A stretch of 39,694 nucleotides of DNA, from positions 1-39,694 of the forward strand of contig CACGHF010000005.1 in assembly GCA_902572775.1 (NCBI GenBank), in the 5' to 3' direction. This document shows, one piece after another, positions 1 through 6,715 of this stretch (positions are counted from its first letter, which is position 1; every line of letters starts with the position of its first letter). The notes under the pieces are model-generated. The model did not search any database, was not told where the DNA came from, and saw only the letters and a list, made by a program, of their open reading frames with translations. The translations under genes were made by a program, and so were the position numbers. The stretch comes from an uncultured Pelagibacteraceae bacterium. GTDB taxonomy: Bacteria; Pseudomonadota; Alphaproteobacteria; Pelagibacterales; Pelagibacteraceae.

Positions 1-806
1 TTTTGATAAAAACTAGTTAATGTTTTTAATACTTTAGCTTGTGAAATATTGTTTTCTAAATCAACATATATAGTACTCAAAATACCTCTGAACATTGGTG
101 ATAAGTGAGGAGTAAAACTAAATTCAAATTTTTTCTTAGTAAATTTTCTTAACATTTGATCAATTTCAGAATTGTGACGATGATAACCAACTCCATATGC
201 ACTTAAAGATTCATATAGATTTTTATCTTTATACTTTTTGTGAACTCCTCTACCAGCGCCTGAATATCCAGATTTTGAATCAATTATTATATTATTTAAT
301 TTAATTAAATTTTTCTTAAATAAAGGAAATAGAGGAAGCAGTATTGATGTTGGATAGCATCCTGGACATGAAATAATATTATATTTTTTAATCTCTTTTC
401 TATTAATTTCAGGAAGTAAATAAATACTTTTTTTTATTAAATTGGTTGCTCGATGTTTTTGTTTATACCACTTTAAATAATCAGAAGCTTTTTCTAATCT
501 AAAATCTGCAGCAAGATCTATTAAAGTATGATTTTTGCTTAAATGTTTGGAGATATCCTGTGCTTCACCATTTGGAAGTGCTGTAAAAATAACATGAACG
601 TCTTTTAATAATTTTTTATTAAATTTTAAAATTTTTGGTAATTTATATTTAGATAAAGATTTATCGTAAAATTTGACGTGTTTACCCACAGAAGAGTTTC
701 CACAAAGGTATTTAATATTAATATATTTGTGTTTAATTAATAATTTAATTAATTGAACACCAATATATCCGGTTGATCCAGCAACTAATGCGTTAAGCTT
801 AGGCAT
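1..806 (-). CDS. argC: N-acetyl-gamma-glutamyl-phosphate reductase, 3' end cut by window edge
   Basis: Third step of arginine synthesis: NADPH reduction of N-acetylglutamyl phosphate to the semialdehyde, in the cytosol. Translating from the ATG at 806-804 gives an N-terminus with the nucleotide-binding motif AGSTGYIG and, at about residues 147-153, CPGCYPT; Cys150 is the expected catalytic thiol. The frame stays open for 268 codons and leaves the window at base 1, so a C-terminal piece is missing (family length is about 310-345). It lies 33 bases after rpsI, the usual alphaproteobacterial order rplM-rpsI-argC, but seems to have its own extended -10 promoter. The frame is intact over everything visible. 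Confidence 0.93.
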   Translation of the reverse strand, partial: MPKLNALVAGSTGYIGVQLIKLLIKHKYINIKYLCGNSSVGKHVKFYDKSLSKYKLPKILKFNKKLLKDVHVIFTALPNGEAQDISKHLSKNHTLIDLAADFRLEKASDYLKWYKQKHRATNLIKKSIYLLPEINRKEIKKYNIISCPGCYPTSILLPLFPLFKKNLIKLNNIIIDSKSGYSGAGRGVHKKYKDKNLYESLSAYGVGYHRHNSEIDQMLRKFTKKKFEFSFTPHLSPMFRGILSTIYVDLENNISQAKVLKTLTSFYQ

Positions 807-811
807 TTTTT

Positions 812-820
812 ATTATAACA
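812..820 (-). promoter_or_regulatory. Extended -10 promoter element for argC
   Basis: On the minus strand, TGTTATAAT is a perfect extended -10 (TGn plus TATAAT). It ends five bases before the argC ATG, so transcription would start on or beside the A of ATG. No good -35 is visible; the bases upstream are a T-run. This is an inference from sequence only. Confidence 0.45.
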
Positions 821-839
821 GTTAAAAATTAAAAAAAAA

Positions 840-1277
840 TTATCTTTTAGAGAATTGGAAGCTTCTTCTAGCTTTTCTTCTACCAGGTTTTTTTCTTTCA
901 ACTGCTCTTGAGTCTCTGGTGGTAAGTTTCTCTGTTTTTAAGGTGGCTTTTAGATTTTCATCAAATAATACTAAAGCTTTTGAAATGCCATGAACCATAG
1001 CCCCAGCTTGGCCAGTAGGTCCCCCTCCTTTTACACTGCATCTTACATCGTAATCAGTAGCCTGATTAATAATTTCAAAAGGTCTTGTAATTTGCATTTT
1101 ATGAGTTTCGTCAGCAAAATAATCACTAAATAATTTACCATTTACATAAATTTTACCAGAACCTTTTTTTAACCAAACTTTTGCAATTGATGTTTTTCTT
1201 CTACCAGTAGCGTATTTACTGTCTTTAAAATCTAATTTTAATTTTGGAGATTTTGTTGCTGATTGAGTGTTTTCCAT
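840..1277 (-). CDS. rpsI: 30S ribosomal protein S9
   Basis: Small-subunit ribosomal protein S9, 145 aa. The body shows the family core (YATGRRKTSIAKVWL at about residues 22-36, then VKGGGPTGQAGA at about 82-93) and ends in the near-universal basic tail with terminal SKR, which reaches towards the P-site tRNA. The N-terminus carries about 20 extra residues, as in other alphaproteobacteria. It starts one base after the rplM stop and is clearly co-transcribed with it. A run of T follows the stop, but I see no strong hairpin before it. Confidence 0.98.
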   Translation of the reverse strand: MENTQSATKSPKLKLDFKDSKYATGRRKTSIAKVWLKKGSGKIYVNGKLFSDYFADETHKMQITRPFEIINQATDYDVRCSVKGGGPTGQAGAMVHGISKALVLFDENLKATLKTEKLTTRDSRAVERKKPGRRKARRSFQFSKR

Positions 1278-1278
1278 C

Positions 1279-1737
1279 TTAGTTTCTAGCTATATTTTTA
1301 CTATTTAATTTATCTAACTCTATTACAGTCGGATTTTGTGCAGAATGAGGATGCTTATTACCTGCGTATATTTTTAATTTTGTTAATTGTTTTCTACCCA
1401 GTACTCCTCCTGGTAACATTCTTTTAACAGCCATTTTTAAAGTTTCTCCAGGTTTTTTTTCATGAAGTTTCTCAGGTGTTGTAACTTTAATTCCACCTGG
1501 ATGACCAGTGTGTCTGTAATATTTTTTATCTTGAAATTTTTTTCCAGTAAATTTTGCTTGTTCAATATTTTTAACAACAACAAAATCACCATCATCCATA
1601 TGAGGAGTGTATGTAGTTTTATTCTTACCTCTTATGATATTTGAAACTACAGTTGCTAATCTTCCAACTACTGCATTCTTTGCGTCTATTTCATACCAAG
1701 ATGAAACTAATTGGTCTTTTTTAGTGAATTTTGTCAT
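1279..1737 (-). CDS. rplM: 50S ribosomal protein L13
   Basis: Large-subunit protein L13, 152 aa, an early assembly protein. Typical segments are WYEIDAKNAVVGRLAT near residue 14, GDFVVVKN around residue 50, KKYYRHTGHPGG around 72, and MLPGGVLGR near 107, close to the usual MLP.n.lGr motif. It is the first gene of rplM-rpsI and is divergent from metY across 212 bases. The ATG at 1735-1737 fits the family N-terminus. Confidence 0.98.
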   Translation of the reverse strand: MTKFTKKDQLVSSWYEIDAKNAVVGRLATVVSNIIRGKNKTTYTPHMDDGDFVVVKNIEQAKFTGKKFQDKKYYRHTGHPGGIKVTTPEKLHEKKPGETLKMAVKRMLPGGVLGRKQLTKLKIYAGNKHPHSAQNPTVIELDKLNSKNIARN

Positions 1738-1747
1738 TGTGCGAGGA

Positions 1748-1775
1748 TTAATACTATTAATAATTACAAAGTCAA
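1748..1775 (-). promoter_or_regulatory. Putative promoter of rplM-rpsI
   Basis: On the minus strand there is TTGACT (1775-1770), 16 bases, then TATTAA (1753-1748), about 10 bases before the rplM ATG. The -35 matches the sigma70 consensus at 5 of 6 positions and the -10 at 4 of 6. The predicted leader is only a few bases, so there is no room for a ribosomal-protein leader RNA. Confidence 0.4.
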
Positions 1776-1788
1776 TTTTATATTTACC

Positions 1789-1816
1789 TTGAATTATTTA
1801 GCTTATATGCTAGAAA
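1789..1816 (+). promoter_or_regulatory. Putative promoter of the metY riboswitch leader
   Basis: TTGAAT (1789-1794), a 16-base spacer, then TAGAAA (1811-1816) preceded by TG at the extended -10 position. The predicted start, about 1822-1824, falls exactly at the 5' edge of the SAM-II aptamer, which supports the assignment. It is divergent from the rplM promoter. Confidence 0.45.
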
Positions 1817-1820
1817 TTAC

Positions 1821-1864
1821 TTGCCGATTTGATCCTATTGCGGGCTTATAACTGCTAAAAAGGA
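1821..1864 (+). ncRNA. SAM-II-type S-adenosylmethionine riboswitch
   Basis: The segment holds the SAM-II hallmarks in order: a short P1 strand (GCC, 1823-1825), the block GATTTGATCCTATTGC (1826-1841), the returning P1 strand (GGC, 1843-1845) and the 3' block GCTAAAAAGGA (1854-1864). The spacing matches my recollection of the crystallised Sargasso Sea SAM-II RNA, which also ends in GCUAAAAAGG. P1 looks shorter than in other alphaproteobacteria. It lies first in a tandem with a SAM-V aptamer upstream of metY. No classic terminator hairpin lies between the two, so how this element switches expression is unclear. Confidence 0.8.
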
Positions 1865-1886
1865 ATTTTTCATAACATTGCAAATT

Positions 1887-1944
1887 GGTAGGCATTTGAA
1901 CTGTATTGTGCGCCTTACATAAAGTTAAAGCACTAAAAAAGGAG
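1887..1944 (+). ncRNA. SAM-V riboswitch sequestering the metY ribosome binding site
   Basis: P1 forms between GTAGGC (1888-1893) and GCCTTAC (1912-1918) with one bulged T. A pseudoknot forms between GTGC (1908-1911) and GCAC (1930-1933). The aptamer 3' strand runs straight into AAGGAG (1939-1944), a strong Shine-Dalgarno five bases before the metY ATG. This is the published SAM-V organisation in marine bacteria, in which SAM binding hides the ribosome binding site and blocks translation. The methionine-forming gene directly downstream agrees. Confidence 0.88.
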
Positions 1945-1949
1945 TAAAA

Positions 1950-3278
1950 ATGAGTACAAAAAGAAATAATCCAGAAACTATAGCTATACACGGTGGTGAC
2001 TATAGAAGCGACCCAGCAACAAATTCTGTAGCTGTACCAATATATAGAACGACATCATATCAATTTAATAGCACAGAGCACGCAGCAAATCTCTTTGCTC
2101 TAAAAGAGTTTGGAAATATTTACACTCGAATCATGAATCCTACTAATGATGTTCTAGAAAAGAGATTGTCAGCACTTGAAGGAGGTCTAGCAAGTCTTAC
2201 AGTTTCATCAGGACAAACGGCATCTACTTTTGCAATCTTAAATGTTGCACAAGCTGGTGATAACATAGTTAGTTCAACCGATTTATACGGTGGAACTGTA
2301 TCCTTGTTTACACATACTTTGAGTAAACTTGGAATTGAAGTTAGGTATGCTGACCCTTCAGATCCTAAAAATTTCGAGAAAGCTATTGATGACAAAACAA
2401 GAGCTTTTTATGGTGAAACATTACCAAATCCATATTTAAGGGTTTTTCCAATCAAGGAAGTTTCTAATATTGGAAGAAAACATAATATACCATTAATAAT
2501 GGATAACACAGCTGCACCAGTTATTTGTAAACCAATTGAACATGGTGCTGCAGTAGTTGTTTATTCACTTACAAAGTATATAGCAGGACATGGAACAGTT
2601 GTTGGTGGCGCTCTAGTTGATGGTGGTAATTTTGACTGGACTGCAGATGCTAAGAGGCAACCATTGTTTAACGAACCTGATGCTAGTTATGGAGGAGTTG
2701 TTTGGGGTAAAGCAGTACCGGAATTAACAGGAGCGAATGTATCTTTTGCAGTTAGAGCGAGAGTTACGTTGCTTAGAGATCTTGGTTCTGCCCTATCACC
2801 TGATAATGCATTTGGTGTTATTCAAGGTTTAGAGACTGTAGCTTTAAGAATGAAACAACATTGTGAAAATGCAGCTAAAGTGGTTGATTACTTAAAAAAA
2901 CATAAAGCCATTAATAGGGTAATTTATGCTACTGAACATGAGAAAGAAATTTCAAGCCGTGCAACAAAATATCTAAAAAATGGAAATGGTGCATTAGTTG
3001 GTATTGAATTAGCCGGAGGTATCGATGCTGGAAAAAGATTTATTGAATCTTTAAAAATGTTTTACCATGTTGCTAATATTGGTGATGCGAGAAGTCTAGC
3101 TATTCATCCTGCTACTACTACACATAGCCAATTAACGGAAGATGAGCTAATAGCTGCCGGTGTAACACCAGGTTATGTTAGGCTTTGTATAGGTCTAGAA
3201 CACATAGATGATATTATTGATGATTTAGATCAAGCTTTAGACAAATCCTCTAAAGGTAATTTAAAAGCTGCTAGTTAG
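1950..3278 (+). CDS. metY: O-acetylhomoserine sulfhydrylase (PLP-dependent)
   Basis: Joins O-acetylhomoserine with sulfide, giving homocysteine, or with methanethiol, giving methionine directly. It is a Cys/Met-metabolism PLP enzyme, 442 aa. Visible features: YTRIMNPT (58-65) and SSGQTA (86-91) for cofactor phosphate, D185 in MDNT for the pyridine nitrogen, and K209 in SLTKY as the Schiff-base lysine. The length and the long insert around FDWTADAKRQPLF point to the MetY class rather than to shorter cystathionine gamma-synthases of about 390 aa. Start and ribosome site are fixed by the SAM-V riboswitch. SAR11 needs reduced sulfur, so a direct sulfide or methanethiol route makes sense (inference). 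Confidence 0.94.
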   Translation: MSTKRNNPETIAIHGGDYRSDPATNSVAVPIYRTTSYQFNSTEHAANLFALKEFGNIYTRIMNPTNDVLEKRLSALEGGLASLTVSSGQTASTFAILNVAQAGDNIVSSTDLYGGTVSLFTHTLSKLGIEVRYADPSDPKNFEKAIDDKTRAFYGETLPNPYLRVFPIKEVSNIGRKHNIPLIMDNTAAPVICKPIEHGAAVVVYSLTKYIAGHGTVVGGALVDGGNFDWTADAKRQPLFNEPDASYGGVVWGKAVPELTGANVSFAVRARVTLLRDLGSALSPDNAFGVIQGLETVALRMKQHCENAAKVVDYLKKHKAINRVIYATEHEKEISSRATKYLKNGNGALVGIELAGGIDAGKRFIESLKMFYHVANIGDARSLAIHPATTTHSQLTEDELIAAGVTPGYVRLCIGLEHIDDIIDDLDQALDKSSKGNLKAAS

Positions 3279-3306
3279 TTTGGGTTTATATGTCTACGAA
3301 TAGAAA

Positions 3307-4332
3307 CTAATAAACATTCTCTTTATATTTTGTAATATAAAGAAAATACAAAGTTGAAAGTATTATTAAAACAGAATTTATCTGGTGTAGAGATGCATAA
3401 ATCATTTTTACTCCAGATAAAATTGTAAGAACTCCCAAAACAATTTGAAACAATAAAGAAATCCCTATAATGAAGATTGAAATTCTTAAATTTATATTCC
3501 CATTCTTTAAAACAAAATAAAGCATGTAAAAATATATTATGACAATTAAATATGCTAAATTTCTATGAATAAATTGAACAAGTGATTGATCATCAAATAC
3601 TTTGAGATTAAATAAATCAATGATTACACTGTCATCCGGGAAATATGATGAGCCCATTAAAGGCCAAGTATTATAAATTTTTCCCGCATCCATCCCGGAC
3701 ACAAATGCACCAATTATTAATTGTAAAAATAATAATATAAGAAAAAATTTAATTGAGTTTAATTTAATATTAATATGATTAATTTTTATATCAGTAAGAT
3801 TTAAATATTTCCAAAAAACTATAGACAAAATGATAAAAGCTGTAACTAAGTGTAGTGATAATCTATAATGACTAACATCAATTCTATCAATTAAGCCACT
3901 TGATACCATGTACCATCCAATAAATCCTTGAAAACACACCAAGAAAAAAATAATTGAATATTCTTTTAAAATCCAAAAACCATTTTTAATTGTAAAATAG
4001 ATCATTGGAAAAAGAGCAGTTAAACCAATCAATCTCCCCAATTGACGATGCGCCCATTCCCACCAAAAAATAATTTTAAATTCATTTAAAGTCATATTAA
4101 AATTTTGCTCTTTAAATTCAGGTATTGTTTTATAGAGATCAAAATATTCTATCCATTTATCATTTGTTAAAGGGGGTAATGAGCCAATAAAAAGTTCCCA
4201 ACTAGTAATAGATAGTCCAGAGTCTGTTAATCTAGTTAGGCCTCCCACTAAAATAATAAGCACGATCATCACCAATAAAGTAACCATCCATATTTTTAAT
4301 TGGGAATTTAAATAATAATTCTGACTGTACAT
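3307..4332 (-). CDS. ctaA: Heme A synthase (CtaA/Cox15, type 2)
   Basis: Inner-membrane enzyme that oxidises the C8 methyl of heme O to make heme A for cytochrome c oxidase. The 341 aa protein has about eight hydrophobic helices. The family signature GGLTRLTDSGLSIT lies at residues 30-43, and histidines suitable as heme ligands fall at H95 (EWAHRQLGR), H161, H256 (QFIHRN) and H316 (LHQ). This is the usual alphaproteobacterial neighbourhood beside metY, rplM and rpsI. It converges on metY with 28 bases between stop codons, and its last codons hold a strong inverted repeat listed separately. Confidence 0.95.
   Translation of the reverse strand: MYSQNYYLNSQLKIWMVTLLVMIVLIILVGGLTRLTDSGLSITSWELFIGSLPPLTNDKWIEYFDLYKTIPEFKEQNFNMTLNEFKIIFWWEWAHRQLGRLIGLTALFPMIYFTIKNGFWILKEYSIIFFLVCFQGFIGWYMVSSGLIDRIDVSHYRLSLHLVTAFIILSIVFWKYLNLTDIKINHINIKLNSIKFFLILLFLQLIIGAFVSGMDAGKIYNTWPLMGSSYFPDDSVIIDLFNLKVFDDQSLVQFIHRNLAYLIVIIYFYMLYFVLKNGNINLRISIFIIGISLLFQIVLGVLTILSGVKMIYASLHQINSVLIILSTLYFLYITKYKENVY
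3320..3343. repeat. Perfect 10-bp inverted repeat at the ctaA 3' end
   Basis: TCTTTATATT (3320-3329) and AATATAAAGA (3334-3343) pair perfectly around a 4-base TTGT loop. It lies inside the last codons of ctaA and about 45 bases past the metY stop. Neither strand has a T-run after it, so a standard intrinsic terminator is not supported. It could stabilise 3' ends or be codon coincidence in AT-rich DNA. Confidence 0.45.
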
Positions 4333-4375
4333 GATTAAATAAATATAATAATTATTAATTAAACCAATAAATTAA

Positions 4376-4666
4376 ATGTCGCCTAAAAACAAAAAAAAAT
4401 TAGAAATAATAAGATCTAAATTAGATAAATTAGATAATAAGTTATTATCTTTAATTAAATATAGAACAAATCTTGTAAAAGAAGTTTTAAAGCTTAAAGA
4501 ATTTAAAAAAGAAATAGTAGATAAAAAGCGTATCAATTTTATACTTAAAAAAATTCACTCAAAATCTAAGAAACTAAAGATTGATCCTAAAATCACCAAT
4601 CGTATATGGAAAAATATGATTTTGTCTTATATCGATTTCGAAAAAAGAAATTTCAAAAAAAAATAA
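4376..4666 (+). CDS. Chorismate mutase (AroQ-type)-like protein
   Basis: A 96 aa, all-helical, lysine-rich protein matching the AroQ layout: a long first helix with R13 and LDNKLL, R30 in the YRTN segment, a second helix after D49, and a C-terminal helix ending IDFEK. Chorismate mutase converts chorismate to prephenate for Phe and Tyr. R13 and R30 align with E. coli R11 and R28, but the region of E. coli R51/E52 reads K50/K51 here, so activity is not certain. It is divergent from ctaA and its stop codon abuts the rpmG stop with no base between. No clear Shine-Dalgarno. Confidence 0.65.
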   Translation: MSPKNKKKLEIIRSKLDKLDNKLLSLIKYRTNLVKEVLKLKEFKKEIVDKKRINFILKKIHSKSKKLKIDPKITNRIWKNMILSYIDFEKRNFKKK

Positions 4667-4858
4667 TTATTTACTATGTGGTGGAAGCTTTTTTTCCACA
4701 AACATTTCATGTTTTCTAGTATCTGGATTGTATTTTTTTGCTGAAAGTTTAACTTTAGCCTTCTCTCCACCAGCTGGTTTTTTTACATAATAGAAATAAG
4801 GACTATCTGGTTTTGCTTCAGGAACCATTCTTACTTTAACGTGTGTTTTTTTTGCCAT
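4667..4858 (-). CDS. rpmG: 50S ribosomal protein L33
   Basis: Small zinc-ribbon-like large-subunit protein, 63 aa. It begins MAKKTHVKVRMVPEA and shows FYYVKKP and KYNPDTRKH, the conserved L33 order. The zinc cysteines are absent, so it is of the cysteine-free type. The last residues, LPPHSK, make it a little longer than the common 55 aa form. The start codon lies inside the end of the upstream merR-like gene (23-base overlap), implying translational coupling. The gene is last in the plsX-ihfA-merR-like operon, an uncommon companion for that cluster. Confidence 0.93.
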   Translation of the reverse strand: MAKKTHVKVRMVPEAKPDSPYFYYVKKPAGGEKAKVKLSAKKYNPDTRKHEMFVEKKLPPHSK

Positions 4859-5219
4859 TTTTTAATTCTTTTAATTTATTTGAAATTTTTATTAACTTAT
4901 TTCTTAAATTTTCAGTTCTTATAGATTTATCTGCAATTTCGTCAAGCTTTAAAGAATCTTCATTATTTAATATTTTTTTTACACCATTTATTGTCATACC
5001 TTGATCTTTAAGTAAAAATTTAACTTTTTTAAGAAGATTTATTGTTTTTTCGTCATAATACCTTCTGTTTGAATTTAATATCTTTGGTTTAATTTGCTTA
5101 AATTGAGTTTCCCAAAATCTAATGACGTGTGTCGGTAAAGCTCCTTTATCATTTGATTTAAGATTTAATATTCTAGCTACTTCACCAATAGTTTTGTAAG
5201 CGCTATTTGATTTATCCAT
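4836..5219 (-). CDS. MerR-family transcriptional regulator
   Basis: 127 aa DNA-binding protein. The N-terminal winged helix (about residues 10-75) reads YKTIGEVARIL, then HVIRFWETQF, NRRYYDEKTI and VKFLLKDQGMTI, which are the recognition helix, wing and second helix pair of MerR proteins. A coiled-coil-like lysine-rich tail follows and there are no metal-binding cysteines. A MerR-like gene directly after ihfA is the standard alphaproteobacterial order; its target is generally unknown. The stop of ihfA lies 8 bases into this gene. An effector cannot be named. Confidence 0.87.
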   Translation of the reverse strand: MDKSNSAYKTIGEVARILNLKSNDKGALPTHVIRFWETQFKQIKPKILNSNRRYYDEKTINLLKKVKFLLKDQGMTINGVKKILNNEDSLKLDEIADKSIRTENLRNKLIKISNKLKELKNGKKNTR

Positions 5220-5511
5220 TATCCTTTAAATTAATAAATTCTTTAAATTCTTTTGATGGCTTAAACAACACGACATCTCTGCTTGAAATTACTTTTGTTT
5301 CTTTAGTTTTTGGGTTTCTACCAATCCTAGATTTTTTTTGTCTAATAGAAAAAGTTCCAAATTTAGATAATTTTAATTTTTTTTCATTTTTGATGTTAGT
5401 AACTATAGTTACTAAAAAATCCTCAATTAAATTTTCTGATATTTGTTTTGAAAAACCAAGCTGCATATAAACCAAATTAACTAAGTCTTTTTTAGTTAAA
5501 TTAATTCTCAT
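5212..5511 (-). CDS. ihfA: Integration host factor alpha subunit (HU/IHF family)
   Basis: DNA-bending nucleoid protein, normally a heterodimer with IhfB. The 99 aa product has the HU/IHF fold: a helical N-terminus (TKKDLVNLVYMQLGFS), then GTFSIRQKKSRIGRNPKT, where P67 is the intercalating proline at the tip of the beta arm, and a C-terminal KPSKEFKEFIN. N-terminus and position after plsX favour alpha rather than HU or beta. It overlaps plsX by 11 bases and the merR-like gene by 8. In most alphaproteobacteria fabH lies between plsX and ihfA; it is missing here. Confidence 0.9.
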   Translation of the reverse strand: MRINLTKKDLVNLVYMQLGFSKQISENLIEDFLVTIVTNIKNEKKLKLSKFGTFSIRQKKSRIGRNPKTKETKVISSRDVVLFKPSKEFKEFINLKDNG

Positions 5512-6514
5512 ATTGAATATTTTGCTTAATCTTTTCTATCAAATTGCCTTTTACAATTCTATGACAAACATCTAGGGAATTTGAAAAGCCAATATAGTCA
5601 GTTCCTCCATGACTTTTAACAACTGGAGAATCTAAACCAATAAAAATTGCTCCATTATATAATCTTGGATCTAGTCTTTTCTTAAATTTCGTTAGGTTTG
5701 ATATATTTAATATAGATGAAATTTTACCTATTAATGTACCTGTCATCGCTTTTTTTAATTCACTGGTTATAAAATTCGCAGTACCCTCTGCCGTTTTTAA
5801 TGCAACATTTCCTGTAAAACCGTCTGAAACTATTACATTAACCTCTCCATCCATAAGATGATTTCCCTCAATGTAACCAGCAAAGTTATAATTATCTGAA
5901 TTTTTTTCATTTAATAATTGATAAGTTTCTTTGATAGTCTCATTTCCTTTTAACTCTTCTGAACCAATATTTAATAATGCTACATTTGGTTTGTCATTCG
6001 GATAAAGTGAAGTATATAAAGAAGCTCCCATAATTGAAAAGTCTGATAAATTTTTAGAACTACATTCAATGTTGGCACCTAAATCCAATACAACACTCAT
6101 ACCCTTTTTATTTGGCCATAGAGCAGATAAAGCTGGTTTGTCTATATTTTCTATCATTTTTAAATTCAATTTCGATACAACTAACAATGCACCTGTGTTG
6201 CCTGCTGATATAACTATATCTGCTTCTTTATCTTTAACACTTTGAATGGCAAGCCACATACTAGTATCTTTCCCTCTTTTTGCACCCTCTAGAGGACTGT
6301 CAGTGCTTTCAATTTTTTTTTCTGTATGAATTAATTCAAAAAATTCTGCAGGCATTTTTCCTCTAATTAATGGATCTATTTTATTTTTGTCCCCAAAAAT
6401 TTTAAAAAAATTATTTTTATTAGTAGAATGATTTAAAATAATACCATCTATTATTTTCTTTGGTGATCCATCACCACCCATTGCATCTACTGCAATTTTA
6501 ATCATATCTGACAT
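5501..6514 (-). CDS. plsX: Phosphate acyltransferase PlsX
   Basis: Makes acyl phosphate from acyl-ACP for the PlsY step of phospholipid synthesis; a peripheral cytosolic enzyme. The 337 aa sequence opens IKIAVDAMGGDGSP, carries ADIVISAGNTGALL near residue 100, LDLGAN near 143, LNIGSEELKGN near 182, VIVSDGFTGNVALK near 228 and VVKSHGGTD near 298, all PlsX hallmarks. The start overlaps no other gene and lies 16 bases after rpmF. The 3' end overlaps ihfA. Confidence 0.96.
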   Translation of the reverse strand: MSDMIKIAVDAMGGDGSPKKIIDGIILNHSTNKNNFFKIFGDKNKIDPLIRGKMPAEFFELIHTEKKIESTDSPLEGAKRGKDTSMWLAIQSVKDKEADIVISAGNTGALLVVSKLNLKMIENIDKPALSALWPNKKGMSVVLDLGANIECSSKNLSDFSIMGASLYTSLYPNDKPNVALLNIGSEELKGNETIKETYQLLNEKNSDNYNFAGYIEGNHLMDGEVNVIVSDGFTGNVALKTAEGTANFITSELKKAMTGTLIGKISSILNISNLTKFKKRLDPRLYNGAIFIGLDSPVVKSHGGTDYIGFSNSLDVCHRIVKGNLIEKIKQNIQYEN

Positions 6515-6530
6515 TATAGATTATTATATA

Positions 6531-6713
6531 CTATTCTTTTGGGTCTAAAACTTGTCTTCCCTTATACATGCCAGTTTTAAGGTCTAAATGATGAGATAGC
6601 CTGTATTCACCTGATTTTTTATCTTCAACTATATTTTTAGTTGAAAATTTCATTGTTTGAGCTCTTCTCATCCCTGTTCTGGAAGGGGTTTGTTTTCGTT
6701 TTGGTACAGCCAT
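6531..6713 (-). CDS. rpmF: 50S ribosomal protein L32
   Basis: 60 aa large-subunit protein beginning [17 protein letters not shown], the invariant L32 N-terminus, then SGEYRLSHH in the middle. The zinc cysteines of some L32 proteins are absent. The coupling of rpmF with plsX is widespread in proteobacteria. The DUF177/YceD gene that often sits beside it is not seen here; the upstream neighbour, two bases away, is the bc1 chaperone-like gene. Confidence 0.95.
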   Translation of the reverse strand: MAVPKRKQTPSRTGMRRAQTMKFSTKNIVEDKKSGEYRLSHHLDLKTGMYKGRQVLDPKE

Positions 6714-6715
6714 AA

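Noticed and set aside
831..840. T-run after the rpsI stop as an intrinsic terminator
   Set aside because: No stable hairpin lies directly before it, and T-runs are common here; it also overlaps the presumed argC promoter region.
1803..1991. Minus-strand open frame across the metY leader
   Set aside because: It covers the two riboswitches on the opposite strand, has no ribosome site and no recognisable protein features.
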